From NCBI GenBank assembly GCA_050084515.1, contig CM114273.1, positions 3,968,001-4,032,000 of the forward strand: a stretch of DNA of 64,000 bases. The letters are read 5' to 3'. Within the stretch, counting starts at the first letter, position 1. Each line of letters starts with the position of its first letter. Shown piece by piece: positions 12,990 to 25,326 of the stretch. The notes under the pieces were generated by a model, which was given only the letters and a program-made list of their open reading frames with translations, was not told the origin of the DNA and did no database searches. Made by a program: the position numbers and the translations under genes. This stretch comes from Blasia pusilla (taxonomy: Eukaryota; Marchantiophyta; Marchantiopsida; Blasiales).

Positions 12990-13296
12990 GGAGCTTTGGA
13001 CGAGTATGCTGTCACATTAATGAATCCCTGGGGAGGGTTATACCATAAACACACTAATCCGGGTAGAATCAACATCTTTTTTAATGGATAATTTGGAGAA
13101 GCAACATGGAATAAATTTTCACAACTGGACCAACCGAGTTGGAAGTTGGAGAGGTTTAGGATTCTATGTTTTACTGCTACTCTGGAAAACCTCCCAATAC
13201 CAGAGACCTTAGTATACAGGGATTTGAGGCTACCACTTAGCGTAGTTATCAAGAGGAAATTGAGGCTTGGAAATAGCCTACATAGATCTCCCTCGA
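12990..13296 (+). pseudogene. Possible LRR-like coding scrap
   Basis: A plus-strand frame with one TAA near 13089 reads FRILCFTATLENLPIPETLV then DLRLP. The Leu, Ile and Pro spacing resembles an LRR of plant resistance-type or ROCO proteins. It abuts the right ROCO copy but lies on the opposite strand. The match is short, so this is weak. Confidence 0.25.
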
Positions 13297-13369
13297 CATG
13301 ATCTTTATAGGGTAGTGATTTTAGGAAATTTCAGACATGAAGAGATTGGGTCCGGGATTATTAGGAAGA

Positions 13370-14945
13370 ACTTAATTGACCAAACGAGATCCCACATCGG
13401 GTATTCTACCATGGAAATTTAAATTAGTACTGATTGTGATTTTAGAAAACTCAAACTGGGAAGAAATACTTTTCTCTTTTAAGACCCTTTCCTCGTTACA
13501 ACCGGAGATAGATCTGCATTAGCTTTCCCGCTTAATCCGACCTTACAATGAGCACAAGATTGCATGAAAACTCCTCTGTCCTTCTGCAGGGTGAGCAAAT
13601 ATGGACCCACTTACGTACTATGGGGTCAAAAAAGTTCTATTGACACTCAGCTAGCTGTGGCGTAAGGAAGATCAATTTTTTATTGGATCCATTCTCTGTT
13701 CACGAAACCATGCCCTTAACCTGCGCGATCGAGGCTGATTTGATTCTGTTTCATTCGGACTCACCGTCTGTGGATCTCCCACCAGCTTCCAAATGCGTGA
13801 CATTTCCAAAAGTGAGGTCTGTATGCTCGAATCCATTCCTCATCCATGTCAGAGGGGAAAACCAATTGGATTGCTCAAGTTTTCTGTGCTCTCAGGACAG
13901 GTGCACTTCCGCTTTCGCTTTCGGGGTCTTCAACTGAAGGCCAATTGTGGGTTAACTGATCGCCATCGATTGCATCGCTGAATACGACTTCCCTCAAAAT
14001 GTCCTTCAACAAGTCGCCGGGGACACCGCCTGATCGTATGCTCTGTACCTGGCTGGAGTCAAATTCTCCACGCACTCTGGTCTGATGATTTCGAGGAGGA
14101 GCTCCACCCCTGGGCATCCCCTCGAAGACGCACAGAAAGATCGGACCTCCTTAACGACGTGGTCTGTCACGAATGCGATACGATTGTGTTGATCTTACCA
14201 GCACATCGATGTGATCTCCACCCGATCCATCAGAGGTATCGTTCTCCACCCGAATGTCGTGGCCTTGGACGGTAAGGGAGATCAAGTTAGGGTTGCATAC
14301 GAACTGGTGAGTCCCCAGTGACAGTTTTCTCTTCAGTGTTGTGCAGAGGTGGACCTGAAACGCATCGCATACACAAGAAATCAAGGACTAATGATCACTC
14401 TGTGGGAGGACGGCATTACGTATGATCTCAACTCGGATAGGGTGCACAACTCGGATTAGTGGTCATGGGGCGGGAATAATCTAGCTGACGAGATCGACAT
14501 CATCCGGTGCACGAATTTGAAGTTTGCCAGATTGCTACTCGCGCTGAAGTGATGCCGTAATGACAAACTAGAGATAACTATCCACAACTTCACCCAACAC
14601 TCCGTATTCAATTTAAAGGCTTCAGAAATCGCTTAAAGAAGTCGGTGAGGTCGAGATGGCCATGCACACCTGAAACCTGAGGAAGAATGCATGAGACAAA
14701 CGCGTCCGTTTTCGATCTGCGCGTCGGATCCTCACACCGAAGAAGCAATCTTGAGGGCTTACATTGCTCGACCACTTCAACTCCGGAGGGACATCGGCAG
14801 AGTTCTCAAAGAAAGTCGGAAGACAGAGGCACGTGACGTCGGTTGGGCGGCTACTGCATTCGGATTCCGTCCCGTCCGATTCCGAGACCTCCGGCCACAT
14901 GTCAAGACCTTCCAAAACGCGGCGCAAGTAGTCCAGGCCGAGTCC
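13370..14945. repeat. Inverted repeat arm, right (pairs with 1-1595)
   Basis: Reverse complement of the window start, covering ROCO COR exons, the intron and sequence 3' of exon 2. It carries small indels relative to the left arm, including a loss in exon 2 around 14117-14160. Confidence 0.8.
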
Positions 14946-15668
14946 CACATACTTCTTTTCCTCGAGCGGTTCCACGAATCGGTCCTTCAGAAGATCATTC
15001 AGCTGAGTTTGTGTGACGTAGCCATTCGCCGTGCTCCATTGACGGAGGCGAGACCGGAAGTCCATCTTGTCCTTCTCGCACTGCTGGAACTCATGCGCCA
15101 TTCCCAACAGGCGCCCTAAGAAGGCACCGGTGAGCCAGCTGGGATTCACCACGATCAAACGATCGCGACGACGACCAGTTTCATGTTCAGTCAGTTCTTC
15201 GGATAGCAATAGTATATATTATTTTACACCCAATCGGTGATCACACGATTATCGATATATTATCGCACACCCAATCGGTGATCACACGATTGACACTATT
15301 GTAAACCTCGGGGATCTTCACGGCAGTCCTCTGCAGATCTTTGAGCGCAGGCTCCGCCCAACTCAAAACAGCAAGAGCGCGTCGCTTTCTTTAGTAGCAT
15401 CTATGCGAAAGACACGAGCAAAGATGTCGGGCACACCTGTAAACTCCTCTCTGAGCTTTTCTGTGATGGGATTCTCTAGCCGATCGTAGATTTGGGCGCC
15501 AACTTCATCCACGTGGGTGAAAATGACGACCACTTGAGGCCGATTCCGGCCAAGGGGTTTCAGATTTGAAGAGAGGAAGCATAGCCAAGACCGGAATTCT
15601 TTCTCGAACGCTTCTATCCCGGACATTCTCTGATTATCTTCGGAAGCGGAGAAAACGCAAATTAAGTT
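13765..15668 (-). pseudogene. ROCO (Roc-COR) pseudogene, right copy
   Basis: Read on the minus strand. 15668-15360 is the C-terminal half of the Roc GTPase domain with the G4-like motif FTHVDE. A one-base frameshift near 15372 leads into LKDLQRTAVKIPEVYN, the Roc-COR linker. Filler DNA (15202-15291) replaces part of early COR. COR resumes at 15209-14670 (LIVVNPSWLTG, YVGLGLDYLRRVLEGLDM, FFLRFQ). An intron (14669-14355) follows, then exon 2 (14354-13765), broken by a frameshift and deletion near 14117-14160. Roc motifs G1-G3 are missing: upstream of 15668 the sequence turns abruptly AT-rich. The copy cannot make a full protein. Both copies share the intron position, so the duplication was at DNA level, not by retroposition. 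Confidence 0.7.
15202..15291. repeat. Filler DNA with 24-bp tandem repeat inside ROCO pseudogene
   Basis: A 26-bp segment beginning GATAGCAATAGTATATATTA (15202-15227) is identical to 16121-16146. A 24-bp unit beginning CACCCAATCGGTGATCACAC occurs at 15227-15250 and 15268-15291. Together they replace part of the COR coding sequence. Confidence 0.75.
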
Positions 15669-17715
15669 CAATTTCTACCAAAGTCACAAAAAATTTCTAG
15701 CTTTACTAAACCTATCCTATAGTACCAAAAAAGCTAGGATCTACATGCATAAAAAAATTCCAAAGTATTTTTATCACAATACAATATATGTTGTTTTAGC
15801 TTTCCTTTCGCAAAACAACATTTCCATTCCAAAACTTTATTATATATTCATGGACAACTATACTACAACTTACCAACTAGCTTATTAGACTTACACGCAC
15901 AATCTCTTCCCTATCCAATTCTTGCCCTTGAAAGAATGTTTTTCTTACCCTTACAACCATTTTGTGCGTGAAAATAAGAAGTGTGTACAGGTTGCTTATA
16001 TCTTACCAGAACGGGATATTTAAGTTAGAGAGCGGACACTAGTTCCCCGTAAGTGGGTACAAGGTGGGCCACACATGGTGTCAACCATGTGAAGCTATGT
16101 GAGAGAGATTTAGTCCTCAAGATAGCAATAGTATATATTATTTTACTTGTATATTGTATTGTATAACTTGCAGCTGGATGAGCAGTTCAATTTCGTCATT
16201 AGCAATGGCATTTGTATATAACTTTCATCGTAGATTTTCTAATTTGCAGTTTAATGAGCATAGATTTTATAATTTGCAACTCAATATGCAGTTTATTTTC
16301 TCCACCGGGGAATCATGCTTTATATGACATACTTTAGATTTCATAATTTGCAACACAATGAGCAATGATATTTGCTTCATAATTTGCGGAACCCTAAATT
16401 TGTATGACACTCGGATTATGAAGTCTACTGTTTCAATGAGTTTAATTTCAGGGTTGCTTTCCTAGTTTACGATAGTTTAATGGTTTCGAGCTCGAGATTG
16501 CGATTTCTCATTGAAATTATAGAATGTGAGCTCGGAGTTATATACCCACACGAGTCCTTAAGTTCCTTTCTAAACATATCAGCAACATTGTTATCGTTGG
16601 AATGATTTATGGTAATCTAGTGTTTTGTACACTGAATTACGACCCGTAAGCGGAGTATATTAGGGATATTTAGGAAACCAACCATGGGACTAACCATGTT
16701 CAACACATATTAAATTTTTTTTTTATTAGTACTCATAGTGGCATATGTCCCTTTCCATTTGCAGCGCAATGAGTTAATTTAATCGGTAATAATGCTTGTG
16801 TATATAAGACATACTTTAGATTTTATAGTTTGAAGCACAACAGCAGTTAAATTTCTCCACTAGCAATGATATTCCCGTCTACCATAGATTGCATAATTTG
16901 CAACTCAATTAGCAGTTTCATTTCTGACGCTTACCAGATTAACAATAGAGCTCGAGATTACGACGATTTCTCATTGAAGTTATAGAATGGACGTTCGGAA
17001 TTATATGCCCGAAATGTTTAGAAAGGAATTATATTCCTTTGTAAACATTTCTGGTCTGTCATATCCGCAACATTCTTTCCGTGCACAGTAGTAATACATG
17101 CAGATTGCGATCCGTAGATATTTAGCAACATGTCAAGAGCATGTTTTCTATATAATAGAGTCATTGACATTACAAGCTTCTCCACAATTCGTCAGTATAC
17201 CTTTGATGTATAACCATGATATATCTGGCATTCAATCTCATCTTAGTATTCACGGCACCGCAGCAGTTACTTAAGGTGATACATCTTGTGTATTTCAGTA
17301 TTGATGAGTAAACGTAGTTACAAGTGACGAGTTGGTATTTCCATAATGCAAATTCTCCTCAGAAGAGTCAGAAAAAACTTGTTTTCTCCTGCAACACATT
17401 TGCAAGGACAGAACATGAACGAGATCAGAATACAGGGCAAGCTTTTGGGAAACTCTACGTCCAAGATTCCCATTGTATGGAGAAACATTTTAATGCTTTG
17501 TACATTTTAAATAGCTTGAGTTTCAATAAGAGGATGACGACGAGCAAATTTTGGTCACCTCTGTTTGCCATTTTCTACCCATGAACAGGTTCTTGCGGTG
17601 ATTTTGAGTTAATTATTCTTGTCGGAGTGTATTCAAGAATTCTTCATTCGTTACTGTTTGCGAGTGGTCTGCAGTTGATGCAGTTGATGATTGTTCTTGA
17701 ACGTCGAAGGACCTA

Positions 17716-20633
17716 TCAACTTTCAAAGACAAGTCCTTTTCTTACGTCTGCATGTTTGTGGAGTATGAACCCTGAGATCAGATAGTTAAGAATCAATTTA
17801 CTTGCTCCAATTATCCGCGGCGTCAAAAACCTTAACATACTTTTGACGTATACATTTGCATGTCTTGATGTTATATGCCTAACTTCAGAATCTGATGCGT
17901 TCTCCAATTGCAAACTTCCGATATTCCAATTGAAACAATGAGTGCCATATTTTGTTTGGTGTTTTGCCAGAGAGCCGCAGGCACAAATGTTCTTGCTGAT
18001 AGATTTGAAATGCGCCTCTACTTCTTGGAGTTCAGATTTCCTGCCGATAGATTTGGACTCCGCCTCTACTTCTTCGAGGTCAGATTCAGATCTGCCATAG
18101 CATCGCGTACGCGGGTCCAACAGGGCTAACTGGCCAGGATGGATCATTATCTCCTCTTCAGGTAGACAGTTAGCCTGCTGCTTCCATTCGGAAATTTCAC
18201 AGGAAACAAGATATCATCAGCAATGAAAATGAAATGGAAAGGGATCCGAAAACATCACTTTCTACAAGTACAACCATCATCATGGCAAAGAATTTTGAAT
18301 GCCTCATGGACTGGGAATGCGCGAGCAAACGACTCCTTTCTACAAGTTCAGCACCTCTAATTAGCTATTTCTGTCCATATCCGACGGAAGTTCAGACAAA
18401 GAGCAGTTGTAGGTTATGTAGCGTGCACGTTTATATTCTATACTTTCACGGCTTCGCCCACATGGAGATTTTCCGAATCAAGGTTGTTTTCAGCAGAAAG
18501 GTCGTTTTCGGGCAGCTGCGCTCTGCTTCCACATTACTCAGTCACTTCTCACCAAATAAACCAAGGAAGTTTGGAGTCCTCCCCAATCTGGAGGGGCCCA
18601 TCTCAGAATTCTGTGCGGGTTCGTGCAGATAGCAAGCTACATACACATAAACGATCATTGCGATCCGTAAACGGCTTATATTCACGATCTACGTTTGCAC
18701 GTCAAAAGTATGTTTTATATATGCAATCATCAGAGATTACAAACTTCTCCAAAATTTTGAGCTATCACAGATTCCACATATAACTCTGATAGCTCAAAAT
18801 CTGTGATAGCTCAAAATTTTGGGCTATCAGAGTTATATGTGGAATCATCACAGATTACAAAATTCTCCAAAATTTTGAGCTATCAGAGTTAAATGTGGAA
18901 TCATCACAGATTACAAAATTCTCCAAAATTTGTAGTTATTTACAAACTTCTCCAATTCAATCTTGTATGCTTCAGTTCTCATGAGTAGACGTAGATACAA
19001 GTAACGAATTATCATTTCAATAATGTATATATCCTCCTTAGAAGAGTCAGAAAACTTGTTTGCTTCTGCATCACATTTGAATGGACACAAACATGGACGA
19101 GATTAGATTACAACGCCAACCTTCGGGAATTTTTAACGTCTTGCGAACTACTGTATGGAGATAATTTCTAATGTTCTGAGTTATCAAACAGCCCGAGGGT
19201 CGATAAGAGAATGTTCACTAGAAAATGCTTTTTTTTTCTAAATCTTCCTTACCTCTGGTGTTTTATTTAGGCCCCGAAATATGTGTGCCATTTTCTAACC
19301 ATGAAAATGTCCTGTCCTTGCAGTAACACCGAGCTGATTCTTCTTGTCAGGATGCACTGACGAATTCTTCTTCCACTACTGCTGCGAGTGGTTTGCAGTT
19401 GATGGTTGTTCATGAACGTCGCAGGATGAATCAATCTTCGAAGAGCAGTCATTCTTTGGTGTTTATGGAGTCTGAACCCTGAGATCACATAATTAAGAAT
19501 GATTTTACTTGCTTCAGTGATAGTCGGTGTCAAAAACCTTAATATCAGCATCCTTCTGACGTAAAACTTTACATGTCCTGAGGCTGTATGTCCAACCTCA
19601 GATTCTGTTTCGTTCTCCACTTGCAAATTTCCTGCTTCTTCAGTACTGCCGCATGTATTGCCTCTTTCACCATTTAAAGAGTGCAAAATTTTGTTTCGTA
19701 TTTTGCAAAATACTTGTACCCCGCCTCTACTTGTTGGAGATCAGACTGAGTTGTGAAATAACACAGCATATTTGGGTCCAACAGAGCGGACTGGCTAGGG
19801 GCGGCTCGTTATCTCCTCTTCAGGTAAACAGTTAGCCTGCTTTGCTGAGAAAATTCACAAGAAACAAGGTACCATCAGCAATCAAAATGAGATTAAAAAG
19901 GGACCAGGAGACTCCATCACATCTAAACTTCACACAAAGAGAAGCTGTAGGTCATGTCGCGTGAACATTTATCTACAAGCCTTCGAAGCTTCGCCCATAT
20001 GTATATTTTCCGAATGAAGGTTGCTCCCAGCGGAAAGATTGATTTCGGGCTGCTCCGCCCTGATTCCATAGTTTCTCTTCGCTTTGCAGGAGTCGGAAGC
20101 ACTGCCAGAATCAGAAATAGACATAACCAGAACTGTGGAGTCTTCCAGCTTCATACTATTTTCTATGGATTCTTCAGGCTGCGATGTAGAGCTTGCAATT
20201 TTGTTCCTTGATAGATACGGAATCTGATTATGCACATGACACATATTCGTCACGAAAGAAAGGGAAAACCCGTGCTTCTTCCAACCTAGCAGAAAAAAGC
20301 CCTTTCACAAGATTCACAGATTTTCACGCAATCTTCCAAAAATACTGAAGTATGTTCAACTGAGATTGCTTCGGAATCACTTACCGCAAGTAACTTAGCT
20401 CGCTTTGTGATCGGAGCGGCACCGAGGATTCCACCATGGGGAGATTCGTGCTCGTCTTCCACTACAGCCCTCGCTTTCCTCTTTCCGCACGCAGACATTG
20501 AGACGGCCGAACCAGTGAGGCTTTCGGAAGCGCCGGCTAGCAAACGACATCCGTCGTTGATGAGAAGGCCGATGCGAGTCTTCACGTGGTTGACCCGATG
20601 CAACTTGAAGGACAAAATTCTCAGGGACGCCAT
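17716..20633 (-). CDS. Unknown gene family X, copy 1 (multi-exon)
   Basis: Candidate minus-strand gene. Exon 1 starts at ATG 20633 (MASLRIL) and contains KRKARAV and later TKRAKL, spaced like a nuclear localisation signal. It ends at a donor GCG then GTAAGT near 20385. Later open stretches: 20253-19969 (Ser-rich, acidic); 19686-19480 (LQVENETESEVGHT); 18150-17730 (Cys-containing, with repeated KSELQEVEA-type units, then LQLENASDSEVRHITSRH). The last two are related, so an internal segment is duplicated. A TATA-like box lies at 20773-20781. I do not recognise the protein. Exon joining is uncertain and some frames contain stops, so it may be a pseudogene. It could be a regulatory nuclear protein, but that is inference. 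Confidence 0.45.
18727..18952. repeat. Foldback plus 56-bp tandem array
   Basis: Segment 18770-18800 is inverted at 18816-18846 with one mismatch. A 56-bp unit starting GGAATCATCACAGATTAC recurs at 18841 and 18897, and a third, altered unit lies near 18727. It sits between exons of gene family X copy 1. Confidence 0.8.
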
Positions 20634-20772
20634 CTGTGAGAGCAAGGAGCAGCCACACGACACGAGAATGATTGTGAATGCTGGAAGAAGAACGTTACGG
20701 CGGAGAGCTAGAGACTGGGGCCGTGAGCTCAAGCTTGATTGAGATGGACAATGATAACTCTCCCTCTTCGAG

Positions 20773-20781
20773 CCTTTTTAT
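20773..20781 (-). promoter_or_regulatory. TATA-like box of family X copy 1
   Basis: Minus-strand CATAAAAAG lies about 140 bp upstream of the ATG at 20633. The equivalent place in copy 2 has ATATAAAGG. Confidence 0.45.
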
Positions 20782-20950
20782 GTGGAGAGGACGATGGCGG
20801 TCGATCACTGAAGAGGACTCAAGAGGGATGACCGATGGCAGCGACAACTGCGAGTCCTTACTGCAGAGAGCACCCAACCTCCTTATTACACTGCCCTCTT
20901 CTATGAGATATGACCATTTCAGGGCTATACATGCTAGTCTCAGATCTTAA

Positions 20951-22543
20951 TTCTCATAACCATCCAACTTTTACTTCATAAATTTATTTAACTTGTAAAT
21001 CCTTCCATGTTAATCTGGTGAGATCCCGTCACTGAATCTATATTAGGGTGACTTATTATTCATCCTGCACTCATAGTTTAGGAAGGCATAGTTTATGAGT
21101 GGAGGATCACTAATAAGTCAATCTAAGTAATTCAAAGTCATAAAGTATTGCATGTCACAGCCACAGCGCTTTAGACTCTGACTACAGTCGGAGATAACAT
21201 TGGCAATGTGACACCCCAATATTTAAGTGTATTTCAGCTCGGGTGTGGAGTGGGAAAAACTCCTTTAAGTGACCGTGTGAAAGCTTTCCTTTGAGTGATT
21301 CTTCCAGGGATCACAACTGAAAGAAAGTTTGTAGCGAAGGGTTCTAGATTGCTCTTATACTATGGAATGTTTGGAAGAAAGTTCGTAGCGATGGGTTCTA
21401 GATTGCTCTTATACTAGGGAATGTTTGGCAAATGATCTGTTTTAAGAGCATAATTCTTTGCATCTATAAAGCATGTAATGAAATTTAAACTAACTATTTG
21501 GAACACACCAACAAAAAACAATTATTTCCCTGGGCTTGTTCTTTCAGCTGAAGTTTATCCAGTTTAGTGGATTGTTGGGTGGAAAGTGGAAACTTGGCCT
21601 GCCTAGGTTGCTTGTTTATCCATGCCATTTTGAGATGGTTTGCTGTCAATATCCAACTTCGCATGTAGCTAGATTTTCCAAAGTTGGCCACAATCAATTT
21701 CTGAATGTGCGCATGAATTATGAGATTTTGCTACAGAAATAGATCCCATTTTAGAGTACCTTTTTTGCAATCTGTTGCCTTCAAATTCACTTCTTAGCTA
21801 ATTGTGAGGTTTGTAGTAGTCTTTTGCCATTCTCATTTCGTCAAAGTGAGCACAAGGCTGGCCTTAAGTTGTGTACTCATAATTATCCTAACTGCATAGT
21901 TAGGCAGCTAAAATAATCTTTGGACAAGACAACAATCAACAATAGATCTCCTAAGTAACCGACAAAAACGAATGAATATAACTAGTCGCTTGTTACAAAT
22001 CTGGTCGCTAGATTTCGCAGCCGACTCAGAACACCAGAGGTAATGAGGGCCCAAGAATGAGTATGCGGGCCTCATCCATGCCTCCTGTCTCTTCATAAAG
22101 GCTCATACGGAGACGGGTAGGGAAGAAAGGGTTAGCATCGTGAGACAAGTGAGGACTTGCCATTTCAATGGTGCCGATTTTTCCTCTGTTAAGTGGCACA
22201 GATACAATTAGATAAAGCGAGGTTAGGAAAATTTTACATTCAGCTTACTATGAAAGAGTTCAAAGTCATTTTTTTGCAGAGAAGTTGAGAAGATGAGCAA
22301 ACTTCACCGATAGAGAAGAACAGAAGTCTTGAAATAGTACCAATTTTCCCTCTACAGCGTAGTTAAGTGCCACAAATACGGATGCAATTCGACAAAGCAA
22401 GCTTAGGAAAACTTTACATTCAGCTTACTATAAAAGAGTTCAAAGTCTGTTTTTTTGCAGAGAAGTTGAGAAGATGAATACACTTTGCCAATAGATAAGA
22501 ACATAAGTCTCAAGACTGACAACAGAATTCCGATTAGCAATGG
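20951..22543. other. No gene recognised; local tandem copies
   Basis: Contains a local duplication: GAAAGTTCGTAGCGATGGGT-like sequence at about 21324 and 21375, and a second pair around 22215-22300 and 22390-22480 sharing CTTTACATTCAGCTTACTAT. No gene was seen. Confidence 0.5.
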
Positions 22544-22995
22544 TTGCGCATTTTTTTTTTAATTTTTACCTTGGGTGTTATACTTAGACTTCAGAATTTG
22601 TTTGCCAGTTTGCAATCCCGACGGATTTTTGAGGTTGGGCTACGTGGACCGATTCTGCTTCTCAGTGCGAGTAGTTTTCTTTCGTCTGCATGTTTGAAGG
22701 GGATGAATCTTGAGATAAAACAGCTGTGAGAGTAGAGCTACATTTCAGTTGTAGCGTGTCAAAAACCTTCATATAAGGTTTCCTCTCACGTACTTATTTA
22801 AGTACTCTGCTTGACCCCACATTCAGTATCCAATTGAAAATTCCTGGGTTCTTCAATATTGCAAGAATTAAAAGAATTAGAATCAGTATCCAATTGAAAA
22901 TTCATGGGTTCTTCAATATTGCAAGAATTAAAAGAATTAGAACGTGAATCGATGTAGAGCTGGCACGACCGGGAATTTGATTGTCCACAAAACAC
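22544..22995 (-). pseudogene. Unknown gene family X, copy 3 (scrap)
   Basis: Minus-strand reading has NIEEPRNFQLDTE followed by a tail resembling KVFDTLQL and ending near SNMQT. It corresponds to the last exon of copies 1 and 2 (NIGSLQLEN, RFLTP, LHKHAD). Only the last exon is present. It contains the 60-bp direct repeat listed separately. Confidence 0.4.
22822..22940. repeat. 60-bp direct tandem repeat, two units
   Basis: 22822-22880 and 22882-22940 repeat with one mismatch at a period of exactly 60, which keeps the reading frame and doubles a 20-residue segment (SNSFNSCNIEEP and following). Confidence 0.95.
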
Positions 22996-23806
22996 ATAAG
23001 AATGGAGAAAACCGTGATTATTCCAACCAACAAGTTCAGGAACGAGAAAATTACCATCACTTAAATGCTAATCCACCAAATTTATTTTCCATTATAACTT
23101 ATAATGATTAAACTATTTTTAATCTGTGCCGCTCAAGCGGCACAGATACATCTTTCTTCCTCTACAGGCCTCGCATTATCAAAATCTAATCTTATTGCAA
23201 AAGCAGGAGGTTATTTATTAAATAAATGATTGTAATCACGTTACCTCATATTCAAGAGGTTCACTCTTCTTCGGAAAAGTTCTCTTCTTACATATAATAG
23301 AAGTTCTCTAATTGGAGAATTTATTCTAGCGAATATCCAAGCAAGTCATCCTTATTGGAATCAAAGTTTCATCTATCCCAAAACATTGCACGGGAAATTC
23401 TAAAGGAGGTCACAATAGAATTTGAAAACAATAAGCAGCCATGTGAAATTGAATTTATAAGACGAAACTAAGCCGCATATAATAATAAGCTGGTAAATTT
23501 TTTAAATATAAATATACATTACAAATGTATTTGTACTAATTTTAATGTGAATTTTTTTCATATGGGAAAGTTGTTTCTTAATTTGTAATCGTTCCTTTTG
23601 TAACCAAAAGAAAATAAGCAAGCTATGCATGATAAAATTTAGCTATCTATACTTTTCTATTTATTTCAAATATAATGATAAAAAATATTTTTTAATTTTA
23701 TGATGAATCAAATATTTTTTTATTAAAATACATCTTAATTTTTTATCATAATTTCTTTGGATAAAACTTTCAAAAATGAATATATTTTAATCTTACTATA
23801 ATATGT
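22996..23806. other. AT-rich DNA, no gene recognised
   Basis: Very AT-rich with poly-T tracts. No convincing reading frame or RNA gene. Confidence 0.5.
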
Positions 23807-23849
23807 TACAATAATCATTACTCATTTTTAATGAGTAATGATTATTGTA
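23807..23849. repeat. Perfect foldback, 20-bp arms, 3-nt loop
   Basis: Arms 23807-23826 and 23830-23849 are exact reverse complements (TACAATAATCATTACTCATT). Confidence 0.85.
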
Positions 23850-25054
23850 CCTCCAAGATTTGGATTTGAAAGATACCACCACATCTTGTCCTAGAGGGAA
23901 TCTTGAATCCCTTAGCTTCTCTTAAATGTCAAATCAAATCTGATTATGAATCTTATAGTGAAAAGCTTAGATTACTCACTAGACCGAAAATACTCAATAG
24001 ACTAGAATTCTCCTAGTGAAAGGAGGTTCCACAAGGAGTTCTATATCAATCTCTCTCTCACAATTATCTCTCACCATAATTATGGAATTCATACACACAA
24101 TGTTAATATCCATCTATCCTTACGTACTTATTATATCATACATCTATGATGCTATAAGGAAAAAATTACAGAGTATTTAAATCATCAATCTTCTTGTCCT
24201 CAATTTTCTCCCGGAATACTCCTTTGGTACCCAACTATTCTAGGCAAAGTTGTGCATAAATGAAATATTTGGTATTTCTAAAAGTATCCCAAGCATTTAT
24301 CCCATTATAGATGCAACATATTTCTTTACGAAAAAAATTTGGCTTGATGTGTCTCAATAAAAAATCTCAAAAGTTTTTGATTAATTCTTTCTGAATTTTG
24401 GAATAGACACGCCATTATTGATGTGACGCATATTCTTTTGCTTATAAGGTAATAAAAAATAGTAACATTCCATAATTTTTTCCTAAATTCCATGTGAAAT
24501 ATTTTGTTCCGAAAATTCCATTAAACCTTGCATTTAGGATATATCCATAGTTAGCAAAAAATCTTATTGAGAAGTGGGGTCAAACATAATATGAGCCACC
24601 CTCTCAAGCATCCATCACAAACTAGCATAGTAATTGCACTACCGGCACCCTTGGCAGATCCATACAAAATATAATCTTAGTGGTAGATCTCAGTTTCAAG
24701 TTTATGTCAACTATCTTGTTAATTTGGGAATCTCACATGACACATAATTAAGCATATGGTCCTTCCGGAATTTCTCATTATATCCCCCTCACAAGACAAT
24801 GTATGATATAACTACCTTACATACTCTTAAAATATTGCACTCTATTCTATATAATATCCAACATTGTTAGTACCAAATGCAACAAGTAGATGAAGTCTTT
24901 TTATTAATGAAACCTCTTGACTTTGAGTCAATAGTCTCCTCCCCAAATAGTTCTATATCCCAATGTGTCTTTATGTTGTGAAAGAATAAGGTTCTTAAAT
25001 AATTTGGGCATGACTCTCTAGAATCTCTTTGTAGGTTAAAGAGATGTGGGCATA
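23850..25054. other. AT-rich DNA, no gene recognised
   Basis: No reading frame or repeat boundary could be supported. Confidence 0.5.
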
Positions 25055-25127
25055 GTGAGATTCTTCTACGGCCATTCTTCTACGGCCAATCAAAAAATCA
25101 TGACGTATGGCCGTAGAAGAATCTCAC
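25055..25127. repeat. Foldback, 20-bp perfect arms, 33-nt loop
   Basis: GTGAGATTCTTCTACGGCCA at 25055-25074 is exactly inverted at 25108-25127. The tail of the left arm, TTCTTCTACGGCCA, is repeated at 25075-25088. Confidence 0.8.
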
Positions 25128-25326
25128 TCTAAATAAAAAATTAAGGTAAAGAGGATGCTAAGGATGTATATTCACTAAACTTGTAGCCTATTTCCAATCA
25201 TGGTTGCATTTACAGTGGGCTCTTCCTCCCTAGCGGAGCTGATGTATGGCCATACAAGAACCTTACTATAAATAAAAAATTAAGATGAAAAGGATAATAA
25301 GGATGTTTATCCACTAAACTTGTACA
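25101..25326. repeat. Direct repeat of about 85 bp, period about 138
   Basis: 25101-25185 (TATGGCCGTAGAAGAATCT onward) recurs at about 25239-25326 with scattered differences, sharing AAATAAAAAATTAAG and CACTAAACTTGTA. Confidence 0.7.

Larger units (their letters stand above)
15945..20950. repeat. Large duplicated block, copy 1
   Basis: Diverged direct duplicate of 26870-30220. Landmarks shared in order: a GGTGGGCCACA tract (16066 / 27035), a TTCTCATTGAA segment (16507 / 27629; also duplicated locally at 16957), ACGAGTTGGTATTTCCAT (17325 / 27979), then the exons of the minus-strand gene family. Copy 1 is longer because it includes an extra exon set (19267-19840) and a foldback array. Confidence 0.75.

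Noticed and set aside
22544-22729. 61-codon plus-strand hydrophobic frame
   Set aside because: It is the antisense of the family X last-exon scrap on the minus strand.
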